Source of the DNA: Pseudobacteriovorax sp.
GTDB lineage: Bacteria > Bdellovibrionota_B > Oligoflexia > Oligoflexales > Oligoflexaceae
Assembly (NCBI GenBank): GCA_013215145.1
Contig: JABSRP010000003.1
Span: forward strand, 62,001 to 126,000
Length of the DNA stretch: 64,000 nucleotides
Reading direction: 5' to 3'
Under the pieces are notes generated by a model. That model had not been told where the DNA came from, searched no databases, and worked only from the letters and a program-made list of their open reading frames with translations. Shown one piece after another: positions 26,488 to 36,784 of the stretch (positions within the stretch are counted from its first letter, which is position 1; each line of letters opens with the position of its first letter). The translations under genes were made by a program, and so were the position numbers.

Positions 26488-27261
26488 TTAGTGATTTCCA
26501 GCCCTATGCAGATTCACAGTAGATCCTATTGCATTTGGTTTATCTCCGAATGTAAACGGTTGCCCAAACGTAGCTTGAATCGTATCTGGGTTAATCATCT
26601 TAAAACATCCTACAATTTTTGTATCTTTGGCCAGTGCATCTATAGAGCTGCGAAGAGAAAGTGCAACAAAAACCGAATCAGAATTGGGGTTAGCACGATT
26701 CGAGCCATAACACTCATCGTTAAGTTGAGTGTTATAACTGTCTCCATTCACGCCTGGAAATAAGGCATCCCATGCATTTTTAATCCAGTTGTCAGAATCT
26801 AAAGCAGGAGGTGGTGGAACTACCTCTACCAGACCGTGCTTTTGGACAAAAAAGCTCTCACGTTCAGAGCTTTCTGTTACTAGTATCAGCTCTTCAATTA
26901 TCTCATAGAGATGAATAAGTGTAAGTACTGTTCCAAAAGCCGAATGCGGTACGTGGGAAAGATGTTCCGCGGTATTTGCCTGACCGCCTGCAGAACTAAA
27001 AACAGGATCTACTACGGGAAAGCTGGCAGAACCAACTTGAGCACTATCGCGATCAAAATCTAAATGAAACTCTACCCCCTCGTATTCCCATGTTCCATTG
27101 AGCAAAGTTAAGTTTTGAGGTTTTCTATCTATCCAAAATGATTGTGAATTCGAGCTTAATGATTCTGCTGAGGTGGACGAATCCGTTGAATTTCCACAGG
27201 CTGATAAGACGAATGCAAGAGCCGCAGTGGATGTCAGTTGTAATAGTTTTTCGATTTTCAT
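26488..27261 (-). CDS. hypothetical lipoprotein
   Basis: About 257 aa from the ATG at 27259-27261 (GGAG ten bases upstream; an ATG six bases earlier is possible). The signal peptide ends in lipobox VLSACGNS, followed by a Ser-rich spacer. The mature domain starts with LNGTWEYEGVEFHLDFD, which looks like the first strands of a lipocalin-like barrel, and holds a PPPP stretch and two widely spaced cysteines (DECYGS and VGCFKM) that may form a disulfide. No family recognised. It is convergent with the LysR gene, about 95 bases apart. Confidence 0.7.
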   Translation of the reverse strand: MKIEKLLQLTSTAALAFVLSACGNSTDSSTSAESLSSNSQSFWIDRKPQNLTLLNGTWEYEGVEFHLDFDRDSAQVGSASFPVVDPVFSSAGGQANTAEHLSHVPHSAFGTVLTLIHLYEIIEELILVTESSERESFFVQKHGLVEVVPPPPALDSDNWIKNAWDALFPGVNGDSYNTQLNDECYGSNRANPNSDSVFVALSLRSSIDALAKDTKIVGCFKMINPDTIQATFGQPFTFGDKPNAIGSTVNLHRAGNH

Positions 27262-27559
27262 TGCCATTTCACTCCAATTGTCGATGAGTGTCAGAACGTA
27301 ATTCTCTAATATAAAGTTCTGACTCTGATTCCAAAAATCCTTGTACATTGACTTCTGCAAACAATTGACCAATTAGCCAGAAACCTCCGAGAGAAATAAT
27401 TTTCTTCTTTTTTTATCAAGGGATAGGTAGCGATGGAAGAGGCTGACGTCATTCGATTCTATCTGACTTTCAATCACAAATTGTTTTTGTTCCTCTACAT
27501 ATGACTAGAATCTGATCACTGAAATTTGGCTATTCACAGTTTTTTTAGGTGAAAACGCA
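27262..27559. other. intergenic spacer
   Basis: About 300 bases holding the probable promoter of the lipoprotein gene on the minus strand. I see no other supported feature; the frame upstream of the lipoprotein start stays open to about 27372 but has no ribosome site. Confidence 0.4.
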
Positions 27560-27670
27560 ATGGGAAAACGTATTCTTAAGAAGTTTGAACAAGGATTTGA
27601 GAATTTGGAACTCATGTCGTATTCAAAATCGGATTTATCAATACTAGACACTCATCTTAAGAAGACTTGA
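27560..27670 (+). CDS. candidate small ORF, 36 aa
   Basis: AGGTGA lies seven bases before the ATG, and a short basic peptide follows (MGKRILKKFEQGFENLELM, ending HLKKT). It lies in the spacer between the lipoprotein gene and the second HPt kinase gene and is convergent with the latter, ending 23 bases away. No family recognised; supported only by the ribosome site. Confidence 0.35.
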   Translation: MGKRILKKFEQGFENLELMSYSKSDLSILDTHLKKT

Positions 27671-27693
27671 TGAAAGGAAGGCAATTAGAAAAA

Positions 27694-29649
27694 CTAAGCG
27701 ACATGCCTCATCTCTGAGATGCCATTGAGAGGAAACGAAAAGGTCATGTTAGTACCTTTGTGTAGTTCGGAGGTCACAGATATCGTGCCACCTAACTTCT
27801 GACACTCTTCTTTGACAGCACTCATGCCTACTCCCCGTCCGGAGATTTCGTTTACCTCATCACGCGTAGACAAGCCGTCGGTAAAAAGAGCGTCGACTAG
27901 ATCTTCGTGGCAGGATGCTGGCAGGCCTATTCCGTTAGCCTTGGCTTCGACTTTTTGCCAGTCAATGCCATGGCCATTGTCTTCAATCACGACCAAGAAA
28001 TTATCTTTATCTATGTCTGTGGTGAGTTTTAGCGTTGGCTTCCCATCATCCGGCATATCTTTTAGGCCGTGATCGATGGCGTTGCGCAAAATATGAGCAA
28101 AGGAACTCCAAAAACTAGCCCAGCGATCTTGAGGCATCCTTAACCCATTATCGGATGTCTCTACGTGAATGTTTTTCTGGTTCAGCCGTTCCGCGATACC
28201 GCGGGCTTGAGTTGCCAATCGTTCTAAACGAATCGCCATGGGTTCGTGTTTCCAAGTATCAAGTTCAGAGATGATACGATTAGTTTCCATACCCTGGCGC
28301 GCTTTTTCGATGAGCTTTTCTAGTTCGGCTGTTGTGACTTGTAAATGGTCCGAATGATCTTCTCCGAGATAACGATGAATCGTTTGCCCCAAGGAAGCCC
28401 AAGTTGATTCTAGAAGATTAATATCTGCTTTCGTGATTGTGCCGTCTTCTTCAATGCGATTTTCCATTTCGCGGCAGACATCAAGCATGGAAGTGACCCC
28501 CAAAATTCCACTGTTGCCCTTAATCGTATGCAGGTAGCGCTTCGTTTCTTTAAGCTGTGAGTCTGACTGCTTTATGGTATTCACAAGGCGATTAGTTTCG
28601 TCTAAATACTCGACAAACCCTGCACGATCACGATTGATGCATTCGAATATTCTCATGAGCTCTTGTTGCTTTTTCTCAGCGGCGTTTCGTTCAAGCTCTG
28701 CGGTGATGTCCGAGATCATCATAAGCATGTTCTTGATTTTGCCATCTTTTCGAATGGGTAGAAAGCTGAGGGAATAAAACGACTCGCCTTTTTCAAAACG
28801 GCTGGGAAGTTGAACCAAGCTAACGCTTTCGGGCATGACGTTCTCAACAAGAGCGTCGAAACCCAAACGAATCCCAGCGCCTACCCCAGGGGCAAAAGGC
28901 TCAAACCAATCCCAAATGGGGGCCTTTAGGTCTTGACCGAATATTTCATTGACCTTAGCAGCTTTTTCAGCGGCAACGATCCCAGTATCAAGGGCAATAG
29001 TTAACAATCCTTGATCTGTGTTGTCTAGAATCATTTTCATATCGTCATTGCGCTGATTCAACTGGCTCGTTCGCGCCACTAGGATTTTCTCTAAACCGAT
29101 CACGTTGTCAAAAAAATTCCGAGCAATAAAGCAAGACGCGACGGATTCCAAAACAACGAAGAGGGCGTGGATCCCAACGACCCATATGGCTGCTTCGTAA
29201 TTGAAAACACTTTCAGGCAAAAACAGCCAAAAAATCGCATGATGAAGGGCGACGGTGACAGCGGCAACAAGAATGGTAAGAGGATTACCGTAAACGGCAA
29301 GTAGCGCTAAAAATACGAAGAAGTGAAAGTGCATTTCAATTTGGACCGAACTTTGGCATAAGTGCACCAAAACTGCACCTAAACACATGCTAGTGAAGCC
29401 AAATATTAGAGATAGTTTTCGAGGATCCTCAATGGTTCTTGACGCAATCGTGGGTCCTGCTAGAACGAGAGTACTCAGGATAAGAGCATTCATCACGCCT
29501 GTGTCACAGGCCAAGGCGACTAAAACAAATAAGGGAACATGGAGGTAGGCAACCACTAGTGCGATTTTATTGATCGATCGTACGTGCTTGATCTCTGCCT
29601 CAGTCTTTTCTTCTGGTAAGATTAAGTAGTTGATGATTGACTGGAGCAT
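27694..29649 (-). CDS. membrane HPt/ATPase sensor kinase
   Basis: 651 aa. About six helices in residues 25-195, including HFHFFVFLALLAVYG, a segment shared with some chemoreceptors and kinases. Then a PAS-like domain starting DDMKMILDNTDQGLL (about 205-330), an HPt domain with the acceptor His in YLHTIKGNSGILG (about residue 378), and a GHKL ATPase with N-box HILRNAIDHGL, G1 DNGHG and G2 GRGVGMSAV. Like the two 7TMR-DISM kinases in this window it has CheA-like HPt and ATPase parts without a His-box dimer domain or receiver. It is divergent from the SCO1 gene. Confidence 0.8.
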   Translation of the reverse strand: MLQSIINYLILPEEKTEAEIKHVRSINKIALVVAYLHVPLFVLVALACDTGVMNALILSTLVLAGPTIASRTIEDPRKLSLIFGFTSMCLGAVLVHLCQSSVQIEMHFHFFVFLALLAVYGNPLTILVAAVTVALHHAIFWLFLPESVFNYEAAIWVVGIHALFVVLESVASCFIARNFFDNVIGLEKILVARTSQLNQRNDDMKMILDNTDQGLLTIALDTGIVAAEKAAKVNEIFGQDLKAPIWDWFEPFAPGVGAGIRLGFDALVENVMPESVSLVQLPSRFEKGESFYSLSFLPIRKDGKIKNMLMMISDITAELERNAAEKKQQELMRIFECINRDRAGFVEYLDETNRLVNTIKQSDSQLKETKRYLHTIKGNSGILGVTSMLDVCREMENRIEEDGTITKADINLLESTWASLGQTIHRYLGEDHSDHLQVTTAELEKLIEKARQGMETNRIISELDTWKHEPMAIRLERLATQARGIAERLNQKNIHVETSDNGLRMPQDRWASFWSSFAHILRNAIDHGLKDMPDDGKPTLKLTTDIDKDNFLVVIEDNGHGIDWQKVEAKANGIGLPASCHEDLVDALFTDGLSTRDEVNEISGRGVGMSAVKEECQKLGGTISVTSELHKGTNMTFSFPLNGISEMRHVA

Positions 29650-29751
29650 AGCAAATCTTCCCGTGATAACTTTACTGATAGTAAGGCCATCGGACGGGGC
29701 TCGGATCGCTCAAGCGCGAAGAAGTAACTGATTTAAATAACTAGGGATATT

Positions 29752-30351
29752 GTGAAGAAATTAGTAATCAACATAGTGCTACTATTTGTGGCATCCGCCG
29801 CAATACTGTATTTTGTTGGGAATCAAGGGTCCGACGTTTCGACGTTAGAATTGATAGACTCGCCATTTGTCAAAGACAAACATTTGTCAAAAACTCCGTC
29901 ATTCAAGCTGGTTAGTCAGGGTGGTCAGGATGTTTCACAAGACCAGCTTCTCGGTCGGTGGTCTCTGGTATTTTTTGGGTTTACGAGCTGCCCCCACGTC
30001 TGCCCTGACAGTCTCGGTCGCTTGAAAAAGGTGGGGCAGTATTTGCAAGAGGAGTATTCTGGTCCTTTTCAAATCCTTTTTGTTAGTATCGATCCCGAGA
30101 CAGATGCCCCGTCCAGACTTAATTCCTATATGAAGTCTTTCGACGGATATATTATGGGACTGACGGGTCAAAAAAGTCAGATTGATCGCCTGGCTGATTT
30201 CTTCTCAGCTCAGGGGCCAGATCTAGACTCACATGCCACAGCTGTCTTTGTCGTCGACCCCACAGGACGATCTCTTGGTCACTTTCCCAGGGTTTTAAGC
30301 CCAAAGGTGATGCACGATCATTTAAAAAAATTTGCAAACCATGCACAGTAA
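29752..30351 (+). CDS. SCO1/SenC family copper chaperone
   Basis: 199 aa, GTG start with AGGGA upstream. One N-terminal membrane anchor (residues 4-22), then a thioredoxin fold with the copper site: CPHVC (Cys80, Cys84) after FFGFTS and the distant His161 in DSHATAVFVVDP. SCO proteins deliver copper to the CuA centre of cytochrome c oxidase or act as thiol reductases in the periplasm. The next gene encodes another anchored thioredoxin-like protein and begins directly after this stop, so both are co-transcribed. No oxidase genes are in the window. Confidence 0.93.
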   Translation: MKKLVINIVLLFVASAAILYFVGNQGSDVSTLELIDSPFVKDKHLSKTPSFKLVSQGGQDVSQDQLLGRWSLVFFGFTSCPHVCPDSLGRLKKVGQYLQEEYSGPFQILFVSIDPETDAPSRLNSYMKSFDGYIMGLTGQKSQIDRLADFFSAQGPDLDSHATAVFVVDPTGRSLGHFPRVLSPKVMHDHLKKFANHAQ

Positions 30352-30352
30352 C

Positions 30353-30892
30353 ATGAAAAAATGGGCTCATATTGCCATTCTGCTTATTTGGGCGGTGTCG
30401 TTGACAATTTACCTTTCCCTGAAAACTGGCGGGCATTTGCTTTCATTCCATCAACCCGATGATCTGACAAAGCTGCTGGAAACCCTTGAAGAGGTAGGAC
30501 ACGGGATGCAAGGAGAGTTTCACGCCTATCACTTTGTTTATGAGCAGTGCAGCTGCGCAAATGCTTTGTTATCTGCGCTCAATGACCGGGGAGTTTATCC
30601 AGGTTGGCAAGAGTCGATTATTTTCGGCGGTACGAAGTCGGACAAAACGGAAGCTCTCGAGGGTTTAGGCTTTCACCTGATTTACATGGAACCTAAGCAG
30701 ATTGAGAGAGATTTTGGCGTTAAGGCGGTACCCCTGTTGCTAGTAGTAAAAGAGGGTGCCGTCTCTTATATTGGTGGTTACTATGATCGCCCCGCTAATT
30801 ATCAGTCGCTGGATCGTGATATTTTCGCACGGATCATAAATGAGGAAACGGTGGAGAGCCTTCCTTTGTATGGCTGCGCACTCGATTTATAG
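30353..30892 (+). CDS. membrane-anchored thioredoxin-like protein with CxC motif
   Basis: 179 aa from the ATG at 30353, one base after the SCO1 stop (ATG at 30341 also possible). One N-terminal helix (6-24), then a thioredoxin-like domain with CSC (Cys66, Cys68) at the expected active-site position in VYEQCSCANALL, and the conserved cis-proline region FGVKAVPLLLVV (Pro127). The CxC spacing is unusual for thioredoxins. It probably keeps SCO1 or a target cysteine pair in the right redox state; that is an inference from the pairing. Confidence 0.7.
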   Translation: MKKWAHIAILLIWAVSLTIYLSLKTGGHLLSFHQPDDLTKLLETLEEVGHGMQGEFHAYHFVYEQCSCANALLSALNDRGVYPGWQESIIFGGTKSDKTEALEGLGFHLIYMEPKQIERDFGVKAVPLLLVVKEGAVSYIGGYYDRPANYQSLDRDIFARIINEETVESLPLYGCALDL

Positions 30893-30966
30893 ATGGATAT
30901 TCCTTGTGCCTCGTTTTGTAACGTCGGCACAAATTACCTATCGACGATTAGCTGCTATCTTCCGAA

Positions 30967-32871
30967 ATGAGGGCTTTATGTGGAGTCGCAGCGGACTTGT
31001 TACGCTTAATCTTGGCCATTTTGTTAAGTATGCCAGCAGTATCGGGAACCAGTGATACTTTGGATATTAGTCCTATTCAAGATAAAAAAGAGATGTTGGG
31101 TCCTTACATTCACTACTCTAGTAGCCCAGCAGGTATAGAGTATATTTTGTCCGAAGAAGGGCGTGCTACGTTCAAACAAAATTCTTCTCCTACTATTCAC
31201 TACGCAAAGGCGACTGGAACTGATCTGAAAAATTTGTCCTCGATTTGGTCGCGGTTCCGTCTCAAAAACTCCGATTCCCTTGTAAAAAAAGTCTACATTT
31301 TCGACGACGAATTTCGTAATTTTCAAAGTCAACTGTACCAGGGGAACCGCCTTTTGCAATAAATGGGTATGAAAGATACCCACAGTCGTCGCTACTTTGA
31401 AATCTCTATGGATCCCTTATCCGAAGAAGACTTTCACTTGCATTACAAGCCTTATAGTAGTTTCTAATCCACTCCAATTATCGCTGCTGAAAAAGATCTA
31501 TATTATGAGGAGAAGCAGTTTGGGGATAATCGATTTTCGATCGTTGTCACAATCATTGGTATTAGCTTTCTCTGTAATGGTCTTTTGTTGCTGATTCGGA
31601 AAGACCCCGAGTACATCTACTACCTTTTGTACCTCGTTTGCTTTGCTGTTTGGATCCTAAACGTTTGGAGTATGCCTCATAGTATCTGGGGAAACATAGA
31701 TTGGGACGTGATATCTCTTGGTTTGCTTGGTTTTTCGGCCATGATGTTTAGTTATCATTTTCTCGATCTAAAACGCTATGAAATCCTGCGAAAGACAGTG
31801 TATATGTGTTCAGTGCTATACATCGTATTTTCTGGATTAGCCTTCTTCAATAACGACGTCGCGTTTTACCTTATTCAAGCGCTAAGTGCTGTGGGGTCAC
31901 CGATGTTGCTTTTTTCTGGGTTATACGTATATGTGAAAAGGAGAGAGCTGCACACGTTAATCTATGTCTTCGCTTACGGTGTTTTTCTTGTGGGTGTTGC
32001 TGTCAATGTCCTATACAACTTTCGCATCCTGGAAAACTTTCATTTTCGCAGTGGTCTGCTTTACGGCACCGCTGTAGAGGCTGTGGTTATGTTGGTGGCT
32101 ATCGGTAGGCGGATCTATCAGCTCGATCTGGAACGACGATACAGTTACCGTCAGCTTGCCAAGCTTGTCTACCCCCACCAACTTCAGCAAATCAGACAGG
32201 GGATTAATATTGAATCGACGATGCCTGTAGGAGACAGCAATGCTTGCGTCCTAGCCTTCGATGTGATCGCGAGTTCACAAGTCAATGATTCCAGCTTTGC
32301 CGAGCGTTGGGAAACCTTTATGCAAAAGGTCAGGACGATCATGATGCACAAATATGATGAAACCCAAATGGTCTCGACTGGATATATCATCAAGGAGATG
32401 GGAGATGGCTTCCTCTGCTCCGTTGGATATCCCTTTGTGCAGCCAACAGACAGTCCCGAGGACTTTTGTGTGCAGCTAGCCGATACTCTCGTCAGGCTTT
32501 TTCATCAAGAGATGGATGGTATGAGTGAAACCAATCCTATTCACTGCTCTGTCGGAATCGCTAAAGGGCCCGTAAAGGCCTATTTCTCAGGTTCCGGTGC
32601 CATTCGGCATGACCTATGGGGGCGTGGGGTTGTTTTAGCTACCCGCTATGAAGAGATGAGACGAGAGGTTTTTCGGATTTTAGAGATTCCCTCCGAAAGC
32701 ATTATCTGTGTCCAGAATGATCTCTTTCAAACCTTAACGGAACAGACGCAGGCGGATTTCCAAATGGTTCCTTTGAGACCGCATGGGGTTACTGTCAGAA
32801 ACCAGCCGGATGCTGACGCCCTCGCAGTGAAACTATATCGTAGCAGTCGATTACAGCGAAAAGCATCTTAA
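30967..32871 (+). pseudogene. 7TM-type class III cyclase gene with two in-frame stops
   Basis: One continuous reading frame of 635 codons is cut by TAA at 31360-31362 and again at 31465-31467, without any frameshift. Codons 1-131 give a signal peptide and the first half of a DISMED2-like domain (IWSRFRLKNSDSLVKKVYIF); the middle piece reads RYFEISMDPLSEEDFH; codons 207 on give seven helices and a cyclase domain with FDVIASSQ, KEMGDGFLCSVGYPF and HDLWGRGVVLATRYE. The intact paralogue at 56568-58460 has almost the same length. I call a recent pseudogene; stop-codon read-through is the alternative. Confidence 0.75.
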
Positions 32872-33012
32872 TCGTCAATTAAGCTAATTACGTCTCTATA
32901 GATAGCTCAAAAAAACTATACCTAAGCGCTAAGAAGAAAGCACTGGTAATACCTGCCATAAGGAAGTAGTGTGACGTGTTTGTCAACAAGATCACGGAAG
33001 GGGAAGTACACT

Positions 33013-35232
33013 GTGAATAGGTTTCAGATTCTGCTCATGGGAGCAATGGCAGTGGGCTGTGTAAAGCAAGTAGACGTCGAGTCGACCGCAAACCAGGAGA
33101 AAAAACTTAGTGTAAATAGCATGTTTGATATGTCTATCCCGCAGCCAAAGGCTGATAAGAAGCCGTTGGAACTTAAAAAACACGGTGATACGAGGGTTGA
33201 TCCCTACTATTGGCTCAGAGATGATGACAGGGCAGATAAAGACATATTGGCGCATTTGGAGGCGGAAAATGCCTACACTGCTAAGGTTCTGTCGGGGACC
33301 AACGGCTTGCAAGGCGAGATTTTTCAGGAGCTGAATAACCGCATCAAAAAGGATGACTCCACGGTTCCCGTGAAAAATCGGGGCTACTATTATTACCAGA
33401 GGTACGAAGGCGATGGTGAGTATGCAATATATGCGAGGAAGCCTGGGACTCTTGATGCCAAAGAGGAAGTACTTCTAAATGGAAACGCGATGGCAAAAGA
33501 CAAAGACTACTTTGCCATAGGAAGTTATGCAGTCAGCACAAACAATCAAATCCTCGCATACTCGACGGATCTCATCGGCAGAAGGGTATACACTATCGAG
33601 TTCAAAGACCTAGAGGGTAAGAAAACCTATAGTGATAAACTAGAAGGGACCACGGGTCAGGCTGTTTGGGCCAACGACAATCAAACTGTTTACTATATTA
33701 AAAAGGATCCTAAGACCCTACTTGGCTATAAAGTATATCGCCATAAGATAGGTACTTCCCAAAGTGACGATGCTCTAGTTTATGAGGAATTGGATCGTTC
33801 GTTCTATACAGCATTGGGCAAGACAAAAGATGACGCGATGGTTGTGATTTATCATAGCAGCACGACTAAAAAAGGCGCTTCGATCCTAGATGCCAACAAA
33901 CCCACTGACACATTTAAACCTATGCTGGCTCTCGAAGACAATCATGAATATAGTTTCAAAAAGTTGGGCGATTGGTTTTACATCCGCACCAATTGGGAAG
34001 CCAAAAACTTTCGCCTCATGAAAGCGCCTATCGCCAAAGCTGCTGACAAAAAATCCTGGCAGGTAGTGATTCCCCACGATCCCAACAGCTACTTGAATGG
34101 CTTTGAAGTCTTCCGGAATTACTTGGTGGTAGCTGATAAAAATAATGGCAATAACCGCATCCGAAGTTTTGAATTAAAATCCATGAACGAGTCGACTTTG
34201 AAATTCGATGATCCGGTTTTTCTAGCTGGATTTCGAGGCAACCTTGAGACTGATACCGATACTGTTCGACTCTTCTACACGTCATTGACAACACCCATGA
34301 GCACCTACGATTACAACCTAAAAACAGGTGAGCGCTCGTTGCTTAAGCAAACGGAAGTTTTGGGTGGGTTTCAGCCGAGCAACTATGCAAGCGAACGTAT
34401 TTTCGTTAAGGCTAGAGACGGGAAAGATGTCCCAGTATCCATAGTCTATCGCAAGGATCAATTTAAAAAAGATGGATCAAACCCCATCTATCAGTATGGC
34501 TACGGATCTTATGGTAATACCATTGAACCCTATTTCTCAGCGTCTCGTTTGTCATTACTCGATCGCGGATTTGTGTTTGCCATTGCTCATATCCGCGGTG
34601 GGCAAATGCTGGGTCGGCCTTGGTACGAAGACGGTAAGATGTTTAATAAGATAAATACCTTCACGGATTTTATCGATGTGACAAAGGGTCTCGTAAAGCA
34701 AAACTATGGGGCGGCTGACAAGGTTTTTGCCGCTGGTGGAAGTGCCGGTGGGCTGTTGATAGGCGCTGTGGTTAATATGGAGCCAAGCCTATACAAGGGC
34801 GTTGCGGCTCACGTTCCCTTTGTAGATGTGGTCACCACAATGCTTGATGAGAGTATTCCTCTCACCACCAATGAATATGACGAATGGGGAAATCCCAACA
34901 ATAAGGACTCTTACGAGTATATGCTTTCCTACTCTCCCTACGATCAGGTTAAAGCTCAGGACTATCCGCACATGTTAGTGACCACTGGGCTGCATGACTC
35001 TCAGGTTCAATACTTCGAACCAGCAAAGTGGGTTGCAAAGTTGCGGGACATGAAGACGGGTAACAATGTCTTGGCCTTTCAGATTAATATGGAAGCTGGA
35101 CACGGCGGATCATCTGGTCGATTCAGACGAAACAAAGAGCGAGCGTTAGAGTACGCTTTCTTCTCTTACTTGGCTGGAATTAAGCAGTCTGGTGAGATTT
35201 CGGAAAAGGTCATGAAGCAAAATAAAGGCTAG
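33013..35232 (+). CDS. ptrB: prolyl oligopeptidase family protein, oligopeptidase B-like
   Basis: 739 aa. I choose the GTG at 33013 (GGGGAAG upstream), which gives a short lipoprotein-like signal ending MAVGC; the longer frame adds an unsupported basic leader. After ELKKHGDTRVDPYYWLRDD, typical of S9A peptidases, comes a seven-bladed propeller and an alpha/beta-hydrolase domain with nucleophile Ser in AAGGSAGGLL, Asp in TGLHDSQV and His in EAGHGGSSGR. Oligopeptidase B cleaves short peptides after basic residues. The export signal suggests a periplasmic or surface location, unlike the cytosolic E. coli enzyme. Confidence 0.88.
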   Translation: MNRFQILLMGAMAVGCVKQVDVESTANQEKKLSVNSMFDMSIPQPKADKKPLELKKHGDTRVDPYYWLRDDDRADKDILAHLEAENAYTAKVLSGTNGLQGEIFQELNNRIKKDDSTVPVKNRGYYYYQRYEGDGEYAIYARKPGTLDAKEEVLLNGNAMAKDKDYFAIGSYAVSTNNQILAYSTDLIGRRVYTIEFKDLEGKKTYSDKLEGTTGQAVWANDNQTVYYIKKDPKTLLGYKVYRHKIGTSQSDDALVYEELDRSFYTALGKTKDDAMVVIYHSSTTKKGASILDANKPTDTFKPMLALEDNHEYSFKKLGDWFYIRTNWEAKNFRLMKAPIAKAADKKSWQVVIPHDPNSYLNGFEVFRNYLVVADKNNGNNRIRSFELKSMNESTLKFDDPVFLAGFRGNLETDTDTVRLFYTSLTTPMSTYDYNLKTGERSLLKQTEVLGGFQPSNYASERIFVKARDGKDVPVSIVYRKDQFKKDGSNPIYQYGYGSYGNTIEPYFSASRLSLLDRGFVFAIAHIRGGQMLGRPWYEDGKMFNKINTFTDFIDVTKGLVKQNYGAADKVFAAGGSAGGLLIGAVVNMEPSLYKGVAAHVPFVDVVTTMLDESIPLTTNEYDEWGNPNNKDSYEYMLSYSPYDQVKAQDYPHMLVTTGLHDSQVQYFEPAKWVAKLRDMKTGNNVLAFQINMEAGHGGSSGRFRRNKERALEYAFFSYLAGIKQSGEISEKVMKQNKG

Positions 35233-35248
35233 ATATTTCCATTTTAAA

Positions 35249-35290
35249 AAGCCCTAGGTGCATTATGCTAATTAGGGCTTCCTCTTGTTT
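35249..35290 (+). terminator. terminator of oligopeptidase gene
   Basis: AAGCCCTA (35249-35256) pairs perfectly with TAGGGCTT (35273-35280); the tail is CCTCTTGTTT. It lies 17 bases after the stop codon. Confidence 0.6.
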
Positions 35291-35758
35291 AGTTGAATTC
35301 CATTTACCATCTATTTTTTTAATTCGTCGCTTATGGAAAAGTTTTGTCTGATTTCATAGCCTGATTATGAATCGTGTGCTTGTGGGTTTAGCCCTCAGGA
35401 TTATCTAACCTTGCTCCTCTGTTATATCCCATTAATCGTGCTGCTGCTGATGATCGAGAGTAGCTTGAAAGCACAAAGCTAAGTAGTAGTGTCATACTGA
35501 CCGTTAACGTATTTCCTTTTTGTTGTTATTGGGCCGCAACAATACTTCTTTACAATTGATACGCTATTGCAGCTGCCTGCAACAAATCGTTTTGATTAGT
35601 TTATAGCTTTAGTCTTCTTTGCAGAAATGATTGTTTTGTTCCCGATTTTAGTCGTTTAGGTAACAAATGCGCAGAAAGTATTGAGAGTTGTTGCAACCTT
35701 TCGGATCCTCGATCGTCGGAAGTAAGGTTAATGTTGGGTTTAAGGAAGGTATTATTAA
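35291..35758. other. intergenic spacer
   Basis: About 470 AT-rich bases. No open frame that I can support. It should hold the promoter of the secreted protein gene at 35759; AAGGAAGG lies just before that start. Confidence 0.4.
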
Positions 35759-36631
35759 ATGAAATCAAGGAAAACTATCTACAAAATCATTTCTACTATT
35801 GTGATTGTTTTAGGCGGTCACACTGCGGTTCTGGCTGAAGATGAACCTACAATCGAAAATCAGATTAATAATCTCTTCAAGGACATTAGAATTGACAGAT
35901 CACTTATGAAAAGCAATCTTTCCAAGATCAAAGATAATATACAACCTCAATTCGGCATAGACTATGCCTACTTATGTAGAAACGGTAACACCCATGCTGT
36001 CAATGAAGAGTCTCAAATTTTTAAAAGATATGAAAAGGCTACAAGTCGTCAGAACTTAATGGAGGCTAAAAATTTAAGGGATGCTTGTAAATACGATAGC
36101 CGAGAATGCTCCAATTCTTTTGAGGGTCTAACAAAGATCTCGTCTTCAATGAAATTGCTCTTAGAATATCAGCTTTTGTCCTCTTCGACAGAAGAATGTA
36201 TCGATGAAAGAGCTGAGCTTGGTTTTGGTTATAGGTATTTAGAGCAGCAAACCGAAAATGAGATTATTGACTCTTATCGTGATGTAAAGCTTTCGGCTCA
36301 ACAACTCGGGAGTAGAATCGACAATAATTTGCAAAGGTGCGTTATCGGTTTTGAGTCATTTTGTAATGAACAAGACTTGTTGGATTCCATAGTCCAATTA
36401 TCTGGTGATTTTAAGGATTTCATAAGTTCCCCAAATACGCTCGCTGAAAATATCTGGGAGGACGAATATGTATCCGAAATCAAATCGCGATGTGTCGGTG
36501 ATGAAGTTTTCCATGGCGTGTTTAGTCAGAATTGTGCGGAGTATCTAGAATTCTATAATAGCTTTGTCCGAGGGCTTTTTGAGTTCACCATACGGCAAAA
36601 TAAAATTGATGATCACATCTACGATCTATAA
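35759..36631 (+). CDS. hypothetical secreted Cys-containing protein
   Basis: 290 aa with a signal peptide ending TAVLAEDE, so exported. The mature part is mostly helical and acidic and carries eight cysteines in a spread pattern (YLCRNG, DACKYDSRECSN, EECIDE, QRCVIG, ESFCNEQ, SRCVGD, QNCAEY), probably paired in disulfides. No known domain recognised. Base composition is more AT-rich than the housekeeping genes, which together with the neighbouring IS remnants hints at transferred DNA. AAGGAAGG precedes the start by about nine bases. A strong terminator lies 154 bases downstream. Confidence 0.7.
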   Translation: MKSRKTIYKIISTIVIVLGGHTAVLAEDEPTIENQINNLFKDIRIDRSLMKSNLSKIKDNIQPQFGIDYAYLCRNGNTHAVNEESQIFKRYEKATSRQNLMEAKNLRDACKYDSRECSNSFEGLTKISSSMKLLLEYQLLSSSTEECIDERAELGFGYRYLEQQTENEIIDSYRDVKLSAQQLGSRIDNNLQRCVIGFESFCNEQDLLDSIVQLSGDFKDFISSPNTLAENIWEDEYVSEIKSRCVGDEVFHGVFSQNCAEYLEFYNSFVRGLFEFTIRQNKIDDHIYDL

Positions 36632-36784
36632 TGTTTATCAAAAAGTAAGATGTATGCCGCCTCTAAAGTGTACTACATGTTTGCTTGCGGTTAATCCCTT
36701 CCGGGAGAACCGAAACTCAGCCGTTGGCAAACCAAGAAATACCTTGTTAGCCGAAAGTTCAGTCTATTGAGATCCTACTCAAAA

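Noticed and set aside
26398-26763. Plus-strand frame of 121 codons behind the LysR gene
   Set aside because: It lies opposite the lipoprotein gene and has no ribosome site or recognisable motif.
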